From the NCBI GenBank assembly GCA_937885645.1, contig CALABJ010000013.1, forward strand, positions 96,081 through 160,080: DNA of 64,000 nt, in the 5' to 3' direction. A program made the translations under genes and the position numbers. A model generated the notes under the pieces. The model was not told where the DNA came from. It saw nothing but the letters and a program-made list of their open reading frames with translations, and searched no databases. The stretch is from RGIG4097 sp937885645. GTDB lineage: Bacteria > Bacillota > Clostridia > Christensenellales > CAG-917. This document shows positions 25,533-34,348 of this stretch, piece by piece; position 1 is the first letter of the stretch, and every line of letters begins with the position of its first letter.

Positions 25533-25548
25533 TCATAGATTAGATATT
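25530..25548 (+). promoter_or_regulatory. Intercistronic hairpin spanning the ispG stop codon
   Basis: ATCTAATC pairs with GATTAGAT around an ATA loop. The ispG TAA is in the 5' arm and the AGGTGA site of the next gene follows the 3' arm. Confidence 0.5.
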
Positions 25549-25559
25549 ATAGGTGACTT

Positions 25560-27143
25560 ATGACAAAATTCTTTGAAGAGTTTTTGACAAAATCAGATGG
25601 TGCTTTTCCTGAATTGAAGTTCAATTCAGCAACTTATTATAGAGAAAAACACTCCCTTGACGTACGTTTCATCATCTCTGCTTTCGACTCAAAATTCTAT
25701 GATGACAAAAAGAAAGCAGAGGTGCAAAAGGTTGTGGAAGAAATTTTCCCTGGCATTAACATTAACGTCACGTATATCCGCACTTATGCAGACAAAACGG
25801 TTGTCACCAACAAAATCTACGAATATTTCAACAAATATGAGCAAATGCTCTTCAAATTCCTGGGTGATGAAAACGTTTCCGTCACCGTTGAAGACAAGGA
25901 AATCATTGTAAAAATCACATTTGACAGCCCTACATACTTGATTTTGAAATCTAAGGAATCCGATGTGAAATTGAAGGAGTATCTTGATGAATCCTTCAAC
26001 GGCACAGTTGAAGTAACTTACATAGAAAGAGTGGTTGACCCCGAAAAAATCAAGGCAGAGGACCTTATGCCTAAGCGCACATTTACAACAGGACAATCAT
26101 TTAGACTCATCAAAACTGATGGTTGTGACAAAGTGTATGCAAGAGGCAAAATCAGTGGCGTAAATCAAATGCCCAACTATATTTGTGACATCAAAAATCC
26201 TGCTGAGAACGTTGTTCTTTGCGGAAAAATCAGTGGAATTCAACATAGAGAATTCAAAAACAAAAAGTACAATCCCGACGACCCCAATTCCCGTGAGCCT
26301 GAAATGAAGCCTATGTTTAGGTGCATAATTGATGACACGACAGCAAAAATTGAGTGTGTTTGTTTCCCTAGACAAAACGATGTTGAAGCACTGAAATCAC
26401 TGAATGAAGGGGAAGAAGTCATCTGTGTTGGCAACGTGTCAATCTCCACTTACAATGGAGCATTGTCATACACACTTGACGGCATTTTTAGGTGTTCTAT
26501 CCAATTCGATTCAATTCAAACAGTTCAAAACAAACCTTGTCCTGCAAAGTACAACAAGGTGTTCCCGACACCTTACAACACCATTTCTCAAGACAGTTTG
26601 TTTGCAGGGGAAGTGGTTGTGCCTGAGTTCTTGAAAGACAAGACTTTCGTCATTTTCGACTTTGAGGCAACCGATAAATATATCAACACTGCAGAGCCTA
26701 TTGAACTTGCTGCAGTAAAAATGGTAAACGGCAAACTCACTGAGGTCTTTCAAACCTTCGTCAAACCCAATGAAATCATTTCAGATTTCATAACCGACCT
26801 CACCTCAATCACCAACGAAATGGTCAAGTTTGCACCCAAATTTGAAGAGGTGCTTCCTGACTTCTTCAAGTTTACAAGAGACGCAGTTCTTGTAGGTCAT
26901 AACATTTCTGGCTACGATTATCCTTTGCTTGAAAAGTATGCAAGAGAAGAGGGCTACAAATTTGATAATGACTTGGTGGACACTTTGCTTCTTGCAAGAG
27001 AACACCTCAAGGAATTCAAACGTTTTGACCTTGGCAGTTTGTCAAAGAACTTGAACATTTCTCACGAAAACGCACACCGCGCAATCGCAGACGTGTATGC
27101 CACGGCGGAACTGTTGAAGGTCCTTGCAAAAAGATTGTCATAA
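25560..27143 (+). CDS. PolC-derived exonuclease lacking the polymerase domain
   Basis: A 527-residue protein in the exact chromosomal slot of polC (ispG-polC-rimP-nusA). Residues 1-185 resemble the PolC N-terminal domain; residues about 190-320 form an OB-fold (VYARGKISGVNQ ... AKIECVCFP). From about 360 there is a DEDDh 3'-5' exonuclease: D367 and E369 in FDFEATD, D453 in GHNISGYDYPLL and H506/D511 in HRAIAD. The PHP and polymerase parts that follow in PolC (over 800 residues) are absent; after the TAA there are only about 190 noncoding bases before rimP. All catalytic exonuclease residues are kept and the frame is intact, so it is a functional-looking remnant, not a recent pseudogene. It may proofread in trans or act in repair. 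AGGTGA precedes ATG. Confidence 0.82.
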   Translation: MTKFFEEFLTKSDGAFPELKFNSATYYREKHSLDVRFIISAFDSKFYDDKKKAEVQKVVEEIFPGININVTYIRTYADKTVVTNKIYEYFNKYEQMLFKFLGDENVSVTVEDKEIIVKITFDSPTYLILKSKESDVKLKEYLDESFNGTVEVTYIERVVDPEKIKAEDLMPKRTFTTGQSFRLIKTDGCDKVYARGKISGVNQMPNYICDIKNPAENVVLCGKISGIQHREFKNKKYNPDDPNSREPEMKPMFRCIIDDTTAKIECVCFPRQNDVEALKSLNEGEEVICVGNVSISTYNGALSYTLDGIFRCSIQFDSIQTVQNKPCPAKYNKVFPTPYNTISQDSLFAGEVVVPEFLKDKTFVIFDFEATDKYINTAEPIELAAVKMVNGKLTEVFQTFVKPNEIISDFITDLTSITNEMVKFAPKFEEVLPDFFKFTRDAVLVGHNISGYDYPLLEKYAREEGYKFDNDLVDTLLLAREHLKEFKRFDLGSLSKNLNISHENAHRAIADVYATAELLKVLAKRLS

Positions 27144-27230
27144 TTAGAGCAAAATCGGCAAAATCCTTGATGATTTTGACTTTGCACATAAATATTTAAT
27201 ATTTAGGTCAAAAATAATCACCAATTTTGC

Positions 27231-27259
27231 TTGCAAAAAGTATTTTTATATGTTAATAT
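27231..27259 (+). promoter_or_regulatory. Promoter of the rimP-nusA-infB operon
   Basis: TTGCAA (27231-27236), 17-bp spacer, TAATAT (27254-27259). The start near 27266 gives a leader of about 65 nt. Confidence 0.65.
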
Positions 27260-27286
27260 CACTATGCTAAATAGTAAACGCTAGAT

Positions 27287-27310
27287 AGAGTGAGCCGAAA
27301 GGTTCACTCT
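27287..27310 (+). promoter_or_regulatory. Strong leader hairpin before rimP
   Basis: AGAGTGAGCC (27287-27296), GAAA tetraloop, GGTTCACTCT (27301-27310): ten pairs with a single G-U. It is followed by TCTCATTATAAGGAG, so it lacks a proper U-tract and ends about 10 nt before the rimP ribosome binding site. It could act in NusA-dependent feedback or protect the mRNA end. Confidence 0.6.
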
Positions 27311-27330
27311 TCTCATTATAAGGAGTTAAA

Positions 27331-27798
27331 ATGGCAGACAAATTTGTAAGCGCAGAAGCCGCAGAACTCATTGAAAAGTCCATAACCGAAGTTGTTGAAG
27401 CAAATGGCTATGAAGTGGTTGAAATCAAATACTTCAAGGAATACGGCAGATACAATCTCACAGTCTTCATTTGGTCAAAAGATGGCGTTGACCTCAACGG
27501 ATGCGAAACAGTCCACAACGCACTTGACCCCATCATGGACAAATACGAGGAGCTTTTCCCCGAAGAATACGTCCTCAACGTGTCTTCATCAGGACTTGAT
27601 CGTCCCATCGTCACAATGGATGACTTCCGCAGAGCACTTGACACCGAAATCGAAGTCAAGGACGAAAAGGGCAAACGCCACGGAAAACTTATCTCTCACG
27701 ACGAAAACTCATTCACAATTCTCACAGGGGACAAAAACCCTAAAGAAATAACAATCTCAAAAACAAACGTAAAAATACAACCGTATATCAGGTTTTAG
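27331..27798 (+). CDS. rimP: Ribosome maturation factor RimP
   Basis: A 155-residue protein for 30S assembly. It shows ANGYEVVEIKYFKEYGRYNLTVFI in the N-terminal domain, DPIMDKYEELFPEEYVLNVSSSGLDRPI (family signature, quoted only in part as VSSSGLDRPI) and an SH3-like C-terminal domain with HGKLISHDENSFTI. AAGGAG precedes ATG. First gene of the rimP-nusA-ylxR-ylxQ-infB-rbfA operon conserved in Firmicutes. Confidence 0.94.
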   Translation: MADKFVSAEAAELIEKSITEVVEANGYEVVEIKYFKEYGRYNLTVFIWSKDGVDLNGCETVHNALDPIMDKYEELFPEEYVLNVSSSGLDRPIVTMDDFRRALDTEIEVKDEKGKRHGKLISHDENSFTILTGDKNPKEITISKTNVKIQPYIRF

Positions 27799-27807
27799 GA
27801 GGACCTT

Positions 27808-28890
27808 ATGGCAAAGAAAGTAAAAGAAGACTTCACTGCAGATTTCTTCCCCGCACTTGCAGATCTTGAAAAAGCAACCAAGATCTCAAAGGAAGTTATG
27901 CTTGAAGCATTGGAATCAGGACTTGTATCCGCATACAAGAAGGAATTTGGCGAATCAAGAACAATCGCAGTCCGTCTCAATGAAGAAAAGGGTACAATCA
28001 AAGTCTATGCACACCGTCTTATCGTTGAAGAAGTCGAAGACGAAGCAAGCCAAATTTCACTTGAAGAAGCACTTGAAATCAAGGAAAACGCACAAGTTGG
28101 CGAAGTCATCGTTGAAGACATCACTCCCAAGGATTTCAGTCGTATCGCAGCACAAACAGCAAGACAAGTTGTCATGCAACGTTTGAACGATGCAAAGAAG
28201 GAATATATCCTCAACGAAATGAACGAAAAGCAAGGTGAAATCGTCGGCGCAATCGTCCGCAGAAAGGAAGGCAACAACGTTTACGTTGAAATCAGCGGAA
28301 CACAAATGGAAGGCGTCATGATGCAAGTGGACCAAGTCCCCACCGAAACCTACAATCTCAACGATATGATCAAAGTTTACGTCAAGAAAATCCGCGAAAC
28401 TTTGAAGGGCGCACAAGTCATCGTGTCTCGTTCAGCAGCAGGTTTTGTTAGAAGACTTTTCGAGCTTGAAGTCCCCGAAATCAAAGCAGGCCTCGTGAAG
28501 ATCGCAGGTTGCGTCCGTGAAGCAGGCTTCCGCACAAAGATCGCTGTTTACAGCGAAGATCCCAACGTGGACGCAGTGGGTGCATGCATCGGCAACAAGG
28601 GTATCCGTGTCAACGAAGTCGTCCAAGAACTTGGCGGTGAAAAGATCGACGTTGTTGAATACTGCGCAGATCCTATTGAATATATCGCACGCGCACTCTC
28701 TCCTGCACAAGTGCTTATGGTTTCAATCAATGAAGAAGAAAAGCACGCAAGAGTCATCGTCAGCGACGAAAAACTCAGCCTCGCAATCGGCAGAAACGGT
28801 CAAAATGCACGTCTTGCTGCAAAACTCACTGGCTGGAAGATAGACGTCAAACCCGCATCAACCTTGAAGACCGAGGAAGAGAATGCCTAG
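27808..28890 (+). CDS. nusA: Transcription termination/antitermination factor NusA
   Basis: A 360-residue NusA with N-terminal RNA polymerase-binding domain, S1 domain (GEIVGAIVRRKEGNNVYVEI, about 148-167) and two KH domains (VIVSRSAAGFVRRLFELEVPEI region and VGACIGNKGIRVNEVVQELGGEKID region; ARLAAKLTGWKIDV at the end). It lacks the C-terminal acidic repeats of proteobacterial NusA, as Firmicutes versions do. It modulates pausing, termination and antitermination. Nine nt separate it from rimP; its end overlaps ylxR by 8 nt. Confidence 0.96.
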   Translation: MAKKVKEDFTADFFPALADLEKATKISKEVMLEALESGLVSAYKKEFGESRTIAVRLNEEKGTIKVYAHRLIVEEVEDEASQISLEEALEIKENAQVGEVIVEDITPKDFSRIAAQTARQVVMQRLNDAKKEYILNEMNEKQGEIVGAIVRRKEGNNVYVEISGTQMEGVMMQVDQVPTETYNLNDMIKVYVKKIRETLKGAQVIVSRSAAGFVRRLFELEVPEIKAGLVKIAGCVREAGFRTKIAVYSEDPNVDAVGACIGNKGIRVNEVVQELGGEKIDVVEYCADPIEYIARALSPAQVLMVSINEEEKHARVIVSDEKLSLAIGRNGQNARLAAKLTGWKIDVKPASTLKTEEENA

Positions 28891-29137
28891 TAATCCCAAA
28901 AACACAAGAAAATGCTGTGTGTGCAAGGAACACGCAGACAAGTCTGAACTCATCCGTCTTGTAAAAACAAGTGATGGTGTGAAAATTGACACAACCGGAA
29001 AGATGGACGGAAGAGGCGCATACGTACACCGCAATAAAAAGTGCATTGACGCTTGCATAAAGAAATTTGCACTCAATGCCGCGTTCAAAGGTGCTGTTGC
29101 AAAGGAAGTTTACGATGAACTCAAAAATCAACTCTAA
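28883..29137 (+). CDS. ylxR: YlxR family protein (RNase P modulator)
   Basis: An 84-residue DUF448 protein with the family start NTRKCCVCKEHADKSELIRLV, then GRGAYVHRNKKCIDACIKK and an end helix. In Bacillus YlxR has been reported to bind and modulate RNase P, which is also encoded in this window (rnpB, 12.7 kb). It overlaps nusA by 8 nt and ylxQ by 23 nt, so the three are translationally linked. Confidence 0.92.
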   Translation: MPSNPKNTRKCCVCKEHADKSELIRLVKTSDGVKIDTTGKMDGRGAYVHRNKKCIDACIKKFALNAAFKGAVAKEVYDELKNQL

Positions 29138-29405
29138 AATTCAATCGTATATTGGACTTGCAATGCGCAGTGGCAGAATTTTGCTTGGCGAAGACAAAAT
29201 CTCTGAAAGACTGAACTCTTGTGTCATAGTTCTTATAGATGAAAGCGCAACGGACAAATACAAGGAAAGACTGCTGAAAAAGTGCGGAAATATCCCTGCA
29301 TTTGTTATGGACGGAATTTCAAACGCCGTTCATCGCGACCAAGTGCTTGCCATAGCCATAACAGACAGTGGACTTGGCAATGCAATCTTAGATAATTTGA
29401 GGTAA
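29115..29405 (+). CDS. ylxQ: L7Ae-like ribosomal protein YlxQ
   Basis: A 96-residue member of the L7Ae/L30e RNA-binding family: IQSYIGLAMRSGRILLGEDKI, then VIVLIDESATDKYKERLLKKC and AIAITDSGLGNAIL. Family proteins bind kink-turn RNA. The frame opens further upstream, but ATG 29115 has AAAGGAAG about 9 nt before it and gives the canonical N-terminus, with a 23-nt overlap with ylxR. infB follows 2 nt after the stop. Confidence 0.88.
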   Translation: MNSKINSKIQSYIGLAMRSGRILLGEDKISERLNSCVIVLIDESATDKYKERLLKKCGNIPAFVMDGISNAVHRDQVLAIAITDSGLGNAILDNLR

Positions 29406-29407
29406 AT

Positions 29408-32128
29408 ATGGCCGAAAACAAAACAACTAACCCCCAAGACAACATCAAATTGTTGCAATCCTATAAGGGCGAAAAGTATGCATCATTGATGCAACAAATT
29501 TCACGTGAAAAGAGCCGTGCCGTAGTTTTGAAGGAATCAATCAAGGCAAAGATGGCTCAACTGCGCGAACTTGCTCTTGAAAAAGAAAGAGCTGAAGCAG
29601 TCGCAGAAGAAGTGGAAGTCAAGCCCGAAGTGAAGGAAGTCAAGGCAGAAGAACCCAAGGTGGAAGTGGTCGAAGCACCCAAAGCGGAAGAAAAACCCGT
29701 GGAAGTTGCCGAGCCTAAAAAGGCAGAACCTGCTGTTGAAAAGCCCGCTCCCGAGGTAAAACCTGTCAAGGCCGAAAAGGTAAACAAGCCCGTTGAAAAG
29801 AAAGAAGAAAAGCCCGCAGAAGGCAAGAAGGATGGCAAACCTGCACAACCCAAAAAGCAATCCTCCCAACCTGCTGAAATAGAAAGAATTGCCACCGGCA
29901 AGCCCAATGTTTGGCTTATCAAATATTCTGACGGCACACAAAGAGAACAATATATTCCCCCCGAAAAACCCAAGAAAACTGAAACTAGAGTTTTCCCCGG
30001 CGGATATGATACAAGAGCACCTAGAGGTCCTCGTCCTCAAGGTCAACAAGCAGGCGGAGCAGGCGCACCCGACAAACGTCCCAATGCACCTCGCCCCAAC
30101 CAACAAGTTGGCTCAAACAACGTTTCATTGCAAAACGCTGCTCAACAATTCCCTCCCAAGCAAAATCAAAGAAATAACAAGGGTGGAAAGACCAACGACG
30201 GTTCAAAGAAGTTTACTGAAACTGGTGCAAGCAAGTATCAACTGATGAAGCGTGGCTATATTGTTGACGAAACAAGAGCCATGACCGATGATGAAGACTT
30301 CAAGTGGCGTGGTCACAAGTCCGGCAACAAGCAAAAAGGACAATCAGCACAAAACGCAATCGTCATTGAGCACGCAGTCATCACAACAGATCCCGTGCCT
30401 ATCAAAGTCCTCAGTGAAAAGATTGGCAAGACAGGTGCAGAAATCATCAGCACATTGTTCCTCCTTGGCATCATCAAGAACATCAATGGCAGCATTGACT
30501 TTGAAACTGCAGAACTTGTCACCGCAGAACTGAGCAAGGACCATCCCATCACCTTGGAACTTCGTCCCGAATCAACCTACGAAGACGAACTCATCGCAAT
30601 GCGTGAAAAGCAAGCAGCACAAGGAGGTCTTGTCACACGTCCTCCCGTGGTTTGTATTATGGGTCACGTTGACCACGGCAAGACGTCACTCCTTGACTAT
30701 ATTCGTAAGTCAAACGTCACCGGCGGAGAAGCAGGCGGAATCACCCAACATATCGGTGCATACACCATTTCTCTCAATGGCAATCCCATCACGTTCCTTG
30801 ACACCCCTGGCCACGAAGCATTTACAACAATGCGTGCTAGAGGCGCACAAGCAACCGATATTGCAATCCTCGTGGTCGCAGCAGATGACGGCATTATGCC
30901 TCAAACCATCGAAGCAATCAACCACGCAAGACAAGCAAACGTGCCTATCATCGTTGCTTGCAACAAGATTGACAAAGTCAGTGCAAACCCCGACAGAGTG
31001 CTCAATCAATTGACTGAACACGGTTTGCTCCCCGAAATTTGGGGCGGTGAAACTCCCGTCGTCAACGTGTCTGCAAAAGTTGGCACAGGCGTTGAAGAAC
31101 TTCTTGAAAACGTTCTCATCCTTGCAGAAATCAGAGAACTAAAAGCAAATCCCAAACTCACCGCACGTGGCACCATCATTGAAGCACGTATGGACAAAGG
31201 TCTTGGAAAGATTGCAACTGTCCTCGTTCAATCAGGCACACTCTCATGTGGTGACGATATGATCGCAGGCACAGCAACCGGCAGAGTCAAGGTTATGATC
31301 GACGACAAGGGCAAGCAAGTTAAGAAAGCAGGTCCTTCAACCCCCGTTTCAGTCACTGGTTGGGATGAACTCCCCGAAGCAGGCGACATTATGGACGTTG
31401 TTGAAAGCGATCGCTTTGCAAGAGATCTTTCTGCAGAAAGAAAACTCAAACTTGCAACCAAGAAAGACGATTCAAGCGGTGCAGTCAACCTGGACGACCT
31501 CTTTGACAAGATTTCAAAGGGTGAACTTAAAACAGTCAAACTCATCATCAAAGCCGACGTCCAAGGATCCCTTGAAGCAGTCAAGCAATCTCTCGGCAAG
31601 TTGGGCAACGAAGAAGTCAACATTGAAATCATCCATGGTGGTGTTGGTGCAATCAACGAAAGTGACGTTTCACTTGCAGACACCGCAAAGGCAATCATCA
31701 TCGGCTTCAACGTCCGTCCCGATGCAAACGCAAAATCACTTGCAGCACAAAAGAAGATTGACATCCGCTTCTACAACGTCATCTACAAAGCAATCGAAGA
31801 CATTGAAGCAGCAGTCAAAGGCTTGTTGGCACCCAAGTATAGAGAAGTTGTCCTTGGTCAAGCAGACGTCCGTGAAATCTTCAAGATTTCAGGTGTTGGC
31901 ACAATCGCAGGTTGCCACTGTACAGATGGCAAGATTCTCCGCAACGCAAGAGCACGTCTCATCCGCAACGGCAAGGTGGAAGTCGACACAGAAATTGCAT
32001 CACTGCGCCACGGCAAGGACGACGTCAAGGAAATCGCAAGAAACTACGATTGCGGCATCATGCTTTTGAACTATCCCGACGTCAAGGTTGACGACGTGAT
32101 TGAAGCATATCAATTGGAGCAAATCTAA
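29408..32128 (+). CDS. infB: Translation initiation factor IF-2
   Basis: A 906-residue IF-2. The first 260 residues are a low-complexity Pro/Glu/Lys/Val region (repeated VEVVEAPKAEEKPVEV-like stretches, then Gly/Gln/Asn-rich), followed by the IF2_N domain and the GTPase domain with GHVDHGKT at residues 419-426, DTPGHEAF and NKID. Domain IV with WGGETPVVNVSAK and GTIIEARMDKGLGKIATVLV and the fMet-tRNA-binding C-terminal end follow. Nearly all long shadow frames here come from the repeated N-terminal codons. Confidence 0.97.
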   Translation: MAENKTTNPQDNIKLLQSYKGEKYASLMQQISREKSRAVVLKESIKAKMAQLRELALEKERAEAVAEEVEVKPEVKEVKAEEPKVEVVEAPKAEEKPVEVAEPKKAEPAVEKPAPEVKPVKAEKVNKPVEKKEEKPAEGKKDGKPAQPKKQSSQPAEIERIATGKPNVWLIKYSDGTQREQYIPPEKPKKTETRVFPGGYDTRAPRGPRPQGQQAGGAGAPDKRPNAPRPNQQVGSNNVSLQNAAQQFPPKQNQRNNKGGKTNDGSKKFTETGASKYQLMKRGYIVDETRAMTDDEDFKWRGHKSGNKQKGQSAQNAIVIEHAVITTDPVPIKVLSEKIGKTGAEIISTLFLLGIIKNINGSIDFETAELVTAELSKDHPITLELRPESTYEDELIAMREKQAAQGGLVTRPPVVCIMGHVDHGKTSLLDYIRKSNVTGGEAGGITQHIGAYTISLNGNPITFLDTPGHEAFTTMRARGAQATDIAILVVAADDGIMPQTIEAINHARQANVPIIVACNKIDKVSANPDRVLNQLTEHGLLPEIWGGETPVVNVSAKVGTGVEELLENVLILAEIRELKANPKLTARGTIIEARMDKGLGKIATVLVQSGTLSCGDDMIAGTATGRVKVMIDDKGKQVKKAGPSTPVSVTGWDELPEAGDIMDVVESDRFARDLSAERKLKLATKKDDSSGAVNLDDLFDKISKGELKTVKLIIKADVQGSLEAVKQSLGKLGNEEVNIEIIHGGVGAINESDVSLADTAKAIIIGFNVRPDANAKSLAAQKKIDIRFYNVIYKAIEDIEAAVKGLLAPKYREVVLGQADVREIFKISGVGTIAGCHCTDGKILRNARARLIRNGKVEVDTEIASLRHGKDDVKEIARNYDCGIMLLNYPDVKVDDVIEAYQLEQI

Positions 32129-32502
32129 TGAAAATACGTATTGAAAGAGTAAATGGTGAACTTCAAAGGCAAATTGCCAAGGTCATTGCCAACGACATCA
32201 AAGACCCTCGTCTTCAAGGGGCAATCGTTAGCGTGACCAAAGTTCACACAACTCCCGACCTTAAATATGCAAAAGTGCATCTTTCCGTCTATGCTGACAG
32301 CGACGAGAAAAAGAAAGAAGCATTTGACACCGTGGTCAGAAGCAGAATGTTCATACGCAACAAAATCAAGGATGCAGTTCAAATCCGCCTTATGCCCGAA
32401 TTCAATTTCGTCATTGACAACAGCGTGGACTACGGTATGCATATTGACAAAATTCTGTCAACAATGGTGATTCCTCCCGCAGAAGAAGAGGACGAAAACT
32501 AA
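32128..32502 (+). CDS. rbfA: Ribosome-binding factor A
   Basis: A 124-residue KH-fold 30S maturation factor: RIERVNGELQRQIAKVIANDIKDPRL, VSVTKVHTTPDLKYAKVHLSV (first block residues quoted as VSVTKVHTTPDLKYAKVHL) and LMPEFNFVIDNSVDYGMHID. Length and motifs are normal. Its start overlaps the infB stop (TAATG). Confidence 0.96.
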   Translation: MKIRIERVNGELQRQIAKVIANDIKDPRLQGAIVSVTKVHTTPDLKYAKVHLSVYADSDEKKKEAFDTVVRSRMFIRNKIKDAVQIRLMPEFNFVIDNSVDYGMHIDKILSTMVIPPAEEEDEN

Positions 32503-32515
32503 ACTTGAAGCACCA

Positions 32516-33481
32516 ATGATTCAAAACGAGAAAGAAAAGTTTATCCGCGTATCCAAAGAAATCGCAAAGGCAAACAGCGTGTCCATCTACACACACGTCA
32601 ATCCTGACTGCGACACTTTGTCTTGCGCACTTTCATTGCGTCTTGCGCTGATTTCCCTTGGCAAACATGTTGATGTTTATTCAGTAGACCCTGTGCCCAA
32701 AACACTTTGTGTTTTGAATGGGGCAGATTCAGTCAAGTTGCCCGAAAAGAAAGTGCACGACTTGTCAATTGCTGTTGACTGCGACAGTCTTGAACGCATT
32801 GGCAATGCAATGAGATCTTTTCTTTCATCAAAGGTGCAAATTGCCATTGATCATCACAAAACTCACGCAAAATTTGCTGACGTCACTTTGCTTGACACCG
32901 ATGTGTCTGCCTGCGCAGAAATCGTATATCGTCTGTTGACCTATATGAAGCTTATGAGCAAAGACGTTGCAGAACTTTTGTTTGCAGGCATCGTCACTGA
33001 CAGCGGTTGTTTTCAATTTTCATCCGTCAGTGAAACCACACACAAAATCGCAGGAGAACTTATGTCCTACGGTTTTGATGGAGGACAGGTTATTTATGAC
33101 GTCTTCAAAAAGACTAGTGTAAACAAGTTTATGCTTGAAAACAGAGTGCTTTCAAAGTGCAAGTTTTTTGATGACAATCAAATTGCAATCATAACTTTCA
33201 CCGCAAAGGACTTTGAGGAAACATCAACCTCAATGAACGACACTCTCGGCACAATCGTTGGGGTCATCGACATTGACACCGTCAAAGTTGCGTTTGCCAT
33301 CGCAGAGGCAGCCAACAGATCATACAAGATTATGATCCGCTCAAAGGACGGCATAGATGCCAGTGACATTGCCCGTGAATTTGGTGGCGGTGGACACAAT
33401 AGAGCAGCAGGTTGCCGTCTCAACGGCTACTATGAAGACATTGTCGACAAACTTTTGAAGGTTGCAAGGGATAGGCTATGA
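32516..33481 (+). CDS. nrnA: DHH/DHHA1 family phosphoesterase (NrnA-like)
   Basis: A bifunctional oligoribonuclease/pAp phosphatase-type enzyme. The 321 residues have YTHVNPDCDTLSCALSL (metal-binding motif I; His and two Asp kept, though the usual small residue after Asp differs), VDCDS, AIDHHKTHAKF (DHH) and a DHHA1 domain with GGGGHNRAAGCRL near the end. It sits between rbfA and truB as in many Clostridia. Its last bases overlap truB (ATGA). No clear Shine-Dalgarno. Confidence 0.9.
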   Translation: MIQNEKEKFIRVSKEIAKANSVSIYTHVNPDCDTLSCALSLRLALISLGKHVDVYSVDPVPKTLCVLNGADSVKLPEKKVHDLSIAVDCDSLERIGNAMRSFLSSKVQIAIDHHKTHAKFADVTLLDTDVSACAEIVYRLLTYMKLMSKDVAELLFAGIVTDSGCFQFSSVSETTHKIAGELMSYGFDGGQVIYDVFKKTSVNKFMLENRVLSKCKFFDDNQIAIITFTAKDFEETSTSMNDTLGTIVGVIDIDTVKVAFAIAEAANRSYKIMIRSKDGIDASDIAREFGGGGHNRAAGCRLNGYYEDIVDKLLKVARDRL

Positions 33482-34347
33482 GTGTCTGCGCATTTGTAAA
33501 CATACGCAAACCTCAAGATATGACGTCAAGTGATGCCGTCGTAGTCGTGAGAGGCATAATGCGCCGAGTCACTGGTGAAAGATACAAAGTCGGCCATATG
33601 GGCACTCTTGACCCTATGGCAACTGGTGTTTTGCCTGTTGCAATAGGCAAAGCAACAAGACTTTTTGATTTTCTAAGTGAAAAGAGAAAGACCTACGTTG
33701 CAGAATTCGTTTTTGGAAGCACCACAGACACTTTGGACGCTTGGGGCACCGAAACAAATCGTGACGATAAAGTCGTCACCAAAGAGCAAATTGAAGCGGT
33801 TTTGCCAAGCCTTATTGGTGAAATCGACCAAATCCCTCCCACCTATTCGGCAAAATCAGTTGACGGCAAAAGAGCATACGAGTATGCCAGAAAAGGCGTG
33901 GAACTTTCACTCCCTGCTAAGAAAGTTAATATCTATGATATTAAACTCATCGACGGAGAGAAAAACAAATTCCACTTTGAAATAGTCTGTGGAGCAGGCA
34001 CGTATATAAGAGCCATTGCAAGAGATATTGCATCTGCCCTCGGCACTTATGGATATATGAGCGCACTCACACGCACGGAAAGTGGACTTTTCAATCTTGA
34101 CAATTCAGTGGATATAAAGGACTTTGAGGCAGCACCCTTTGACCATCTCATCACAATGGAAAAGGCTCTTTCATTTCTTCCTTTCTATGAAATCCGCCCA
34201 GAATATAGAAAAAAAGTGCTCAACGGCATCAAGGTCGCATTTGATGACTTGCCAGAGGGCACATTTGTAGCAACAATAGATGGCGAAGTTTTCGGCATTG
34301 CTGAAAGTGTAGCCGGCAATCTTTCAATCAAATTGAGGTTGGTATAA
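33478..34347 (+). CDS. truB: tRNA pseudouridine(55) synthase TruB
   Basis: Makes pseudouridine at position 55 in the T loop of tRNA. The 289-residue product has GHMGTLDPMATGVLPVAIG with the catalytic Asp near residue 44, then YVAEFVFGSTTDTLDAWG, PPTYSAKSVDGKRAYEYAR and CGAGTYIRAIARDI. The last 80 residues are the small PUA-like end. Its start overlaps nrnA and ribF begins 1 nt after its stop. Confidence 0.96.
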   Translation: MSVCAFVNIRKPQDMTSSDAVVVVRGIMRRVTGERYKVGHMGTLDPMATGVLPVAIGKATRLFDFLSEKRKTYVAEFVFGSTTDTLDAWGTETNRDDKVVTKEQIEAVLPSLIGEIDQIPPTYSAKSVDGKRAYEYARKGVELSLPAKKVNIYDIKLIDGEKNKFHFEIVCGAGTYIRAIARDIASALGTYGYMSALTRTESGLFNLDNSVDIKDFEAAPFDHLITMEKALSFLPFYEIRPEYRKKVLNGIKVAFDDLPEGTFVATIDGEVFGIAESVAGNLSIKLRLV

Positions 34348-34348
34348 T

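Noticed and set aside
27144..27230. Leftover polymerase coding sequence after the exonuclease gene (pseudogene of polC)
   Set aside because: Only about 190 bases separate the stop from rimP, too few for any domain, and they include the promoter and leader of rimP.
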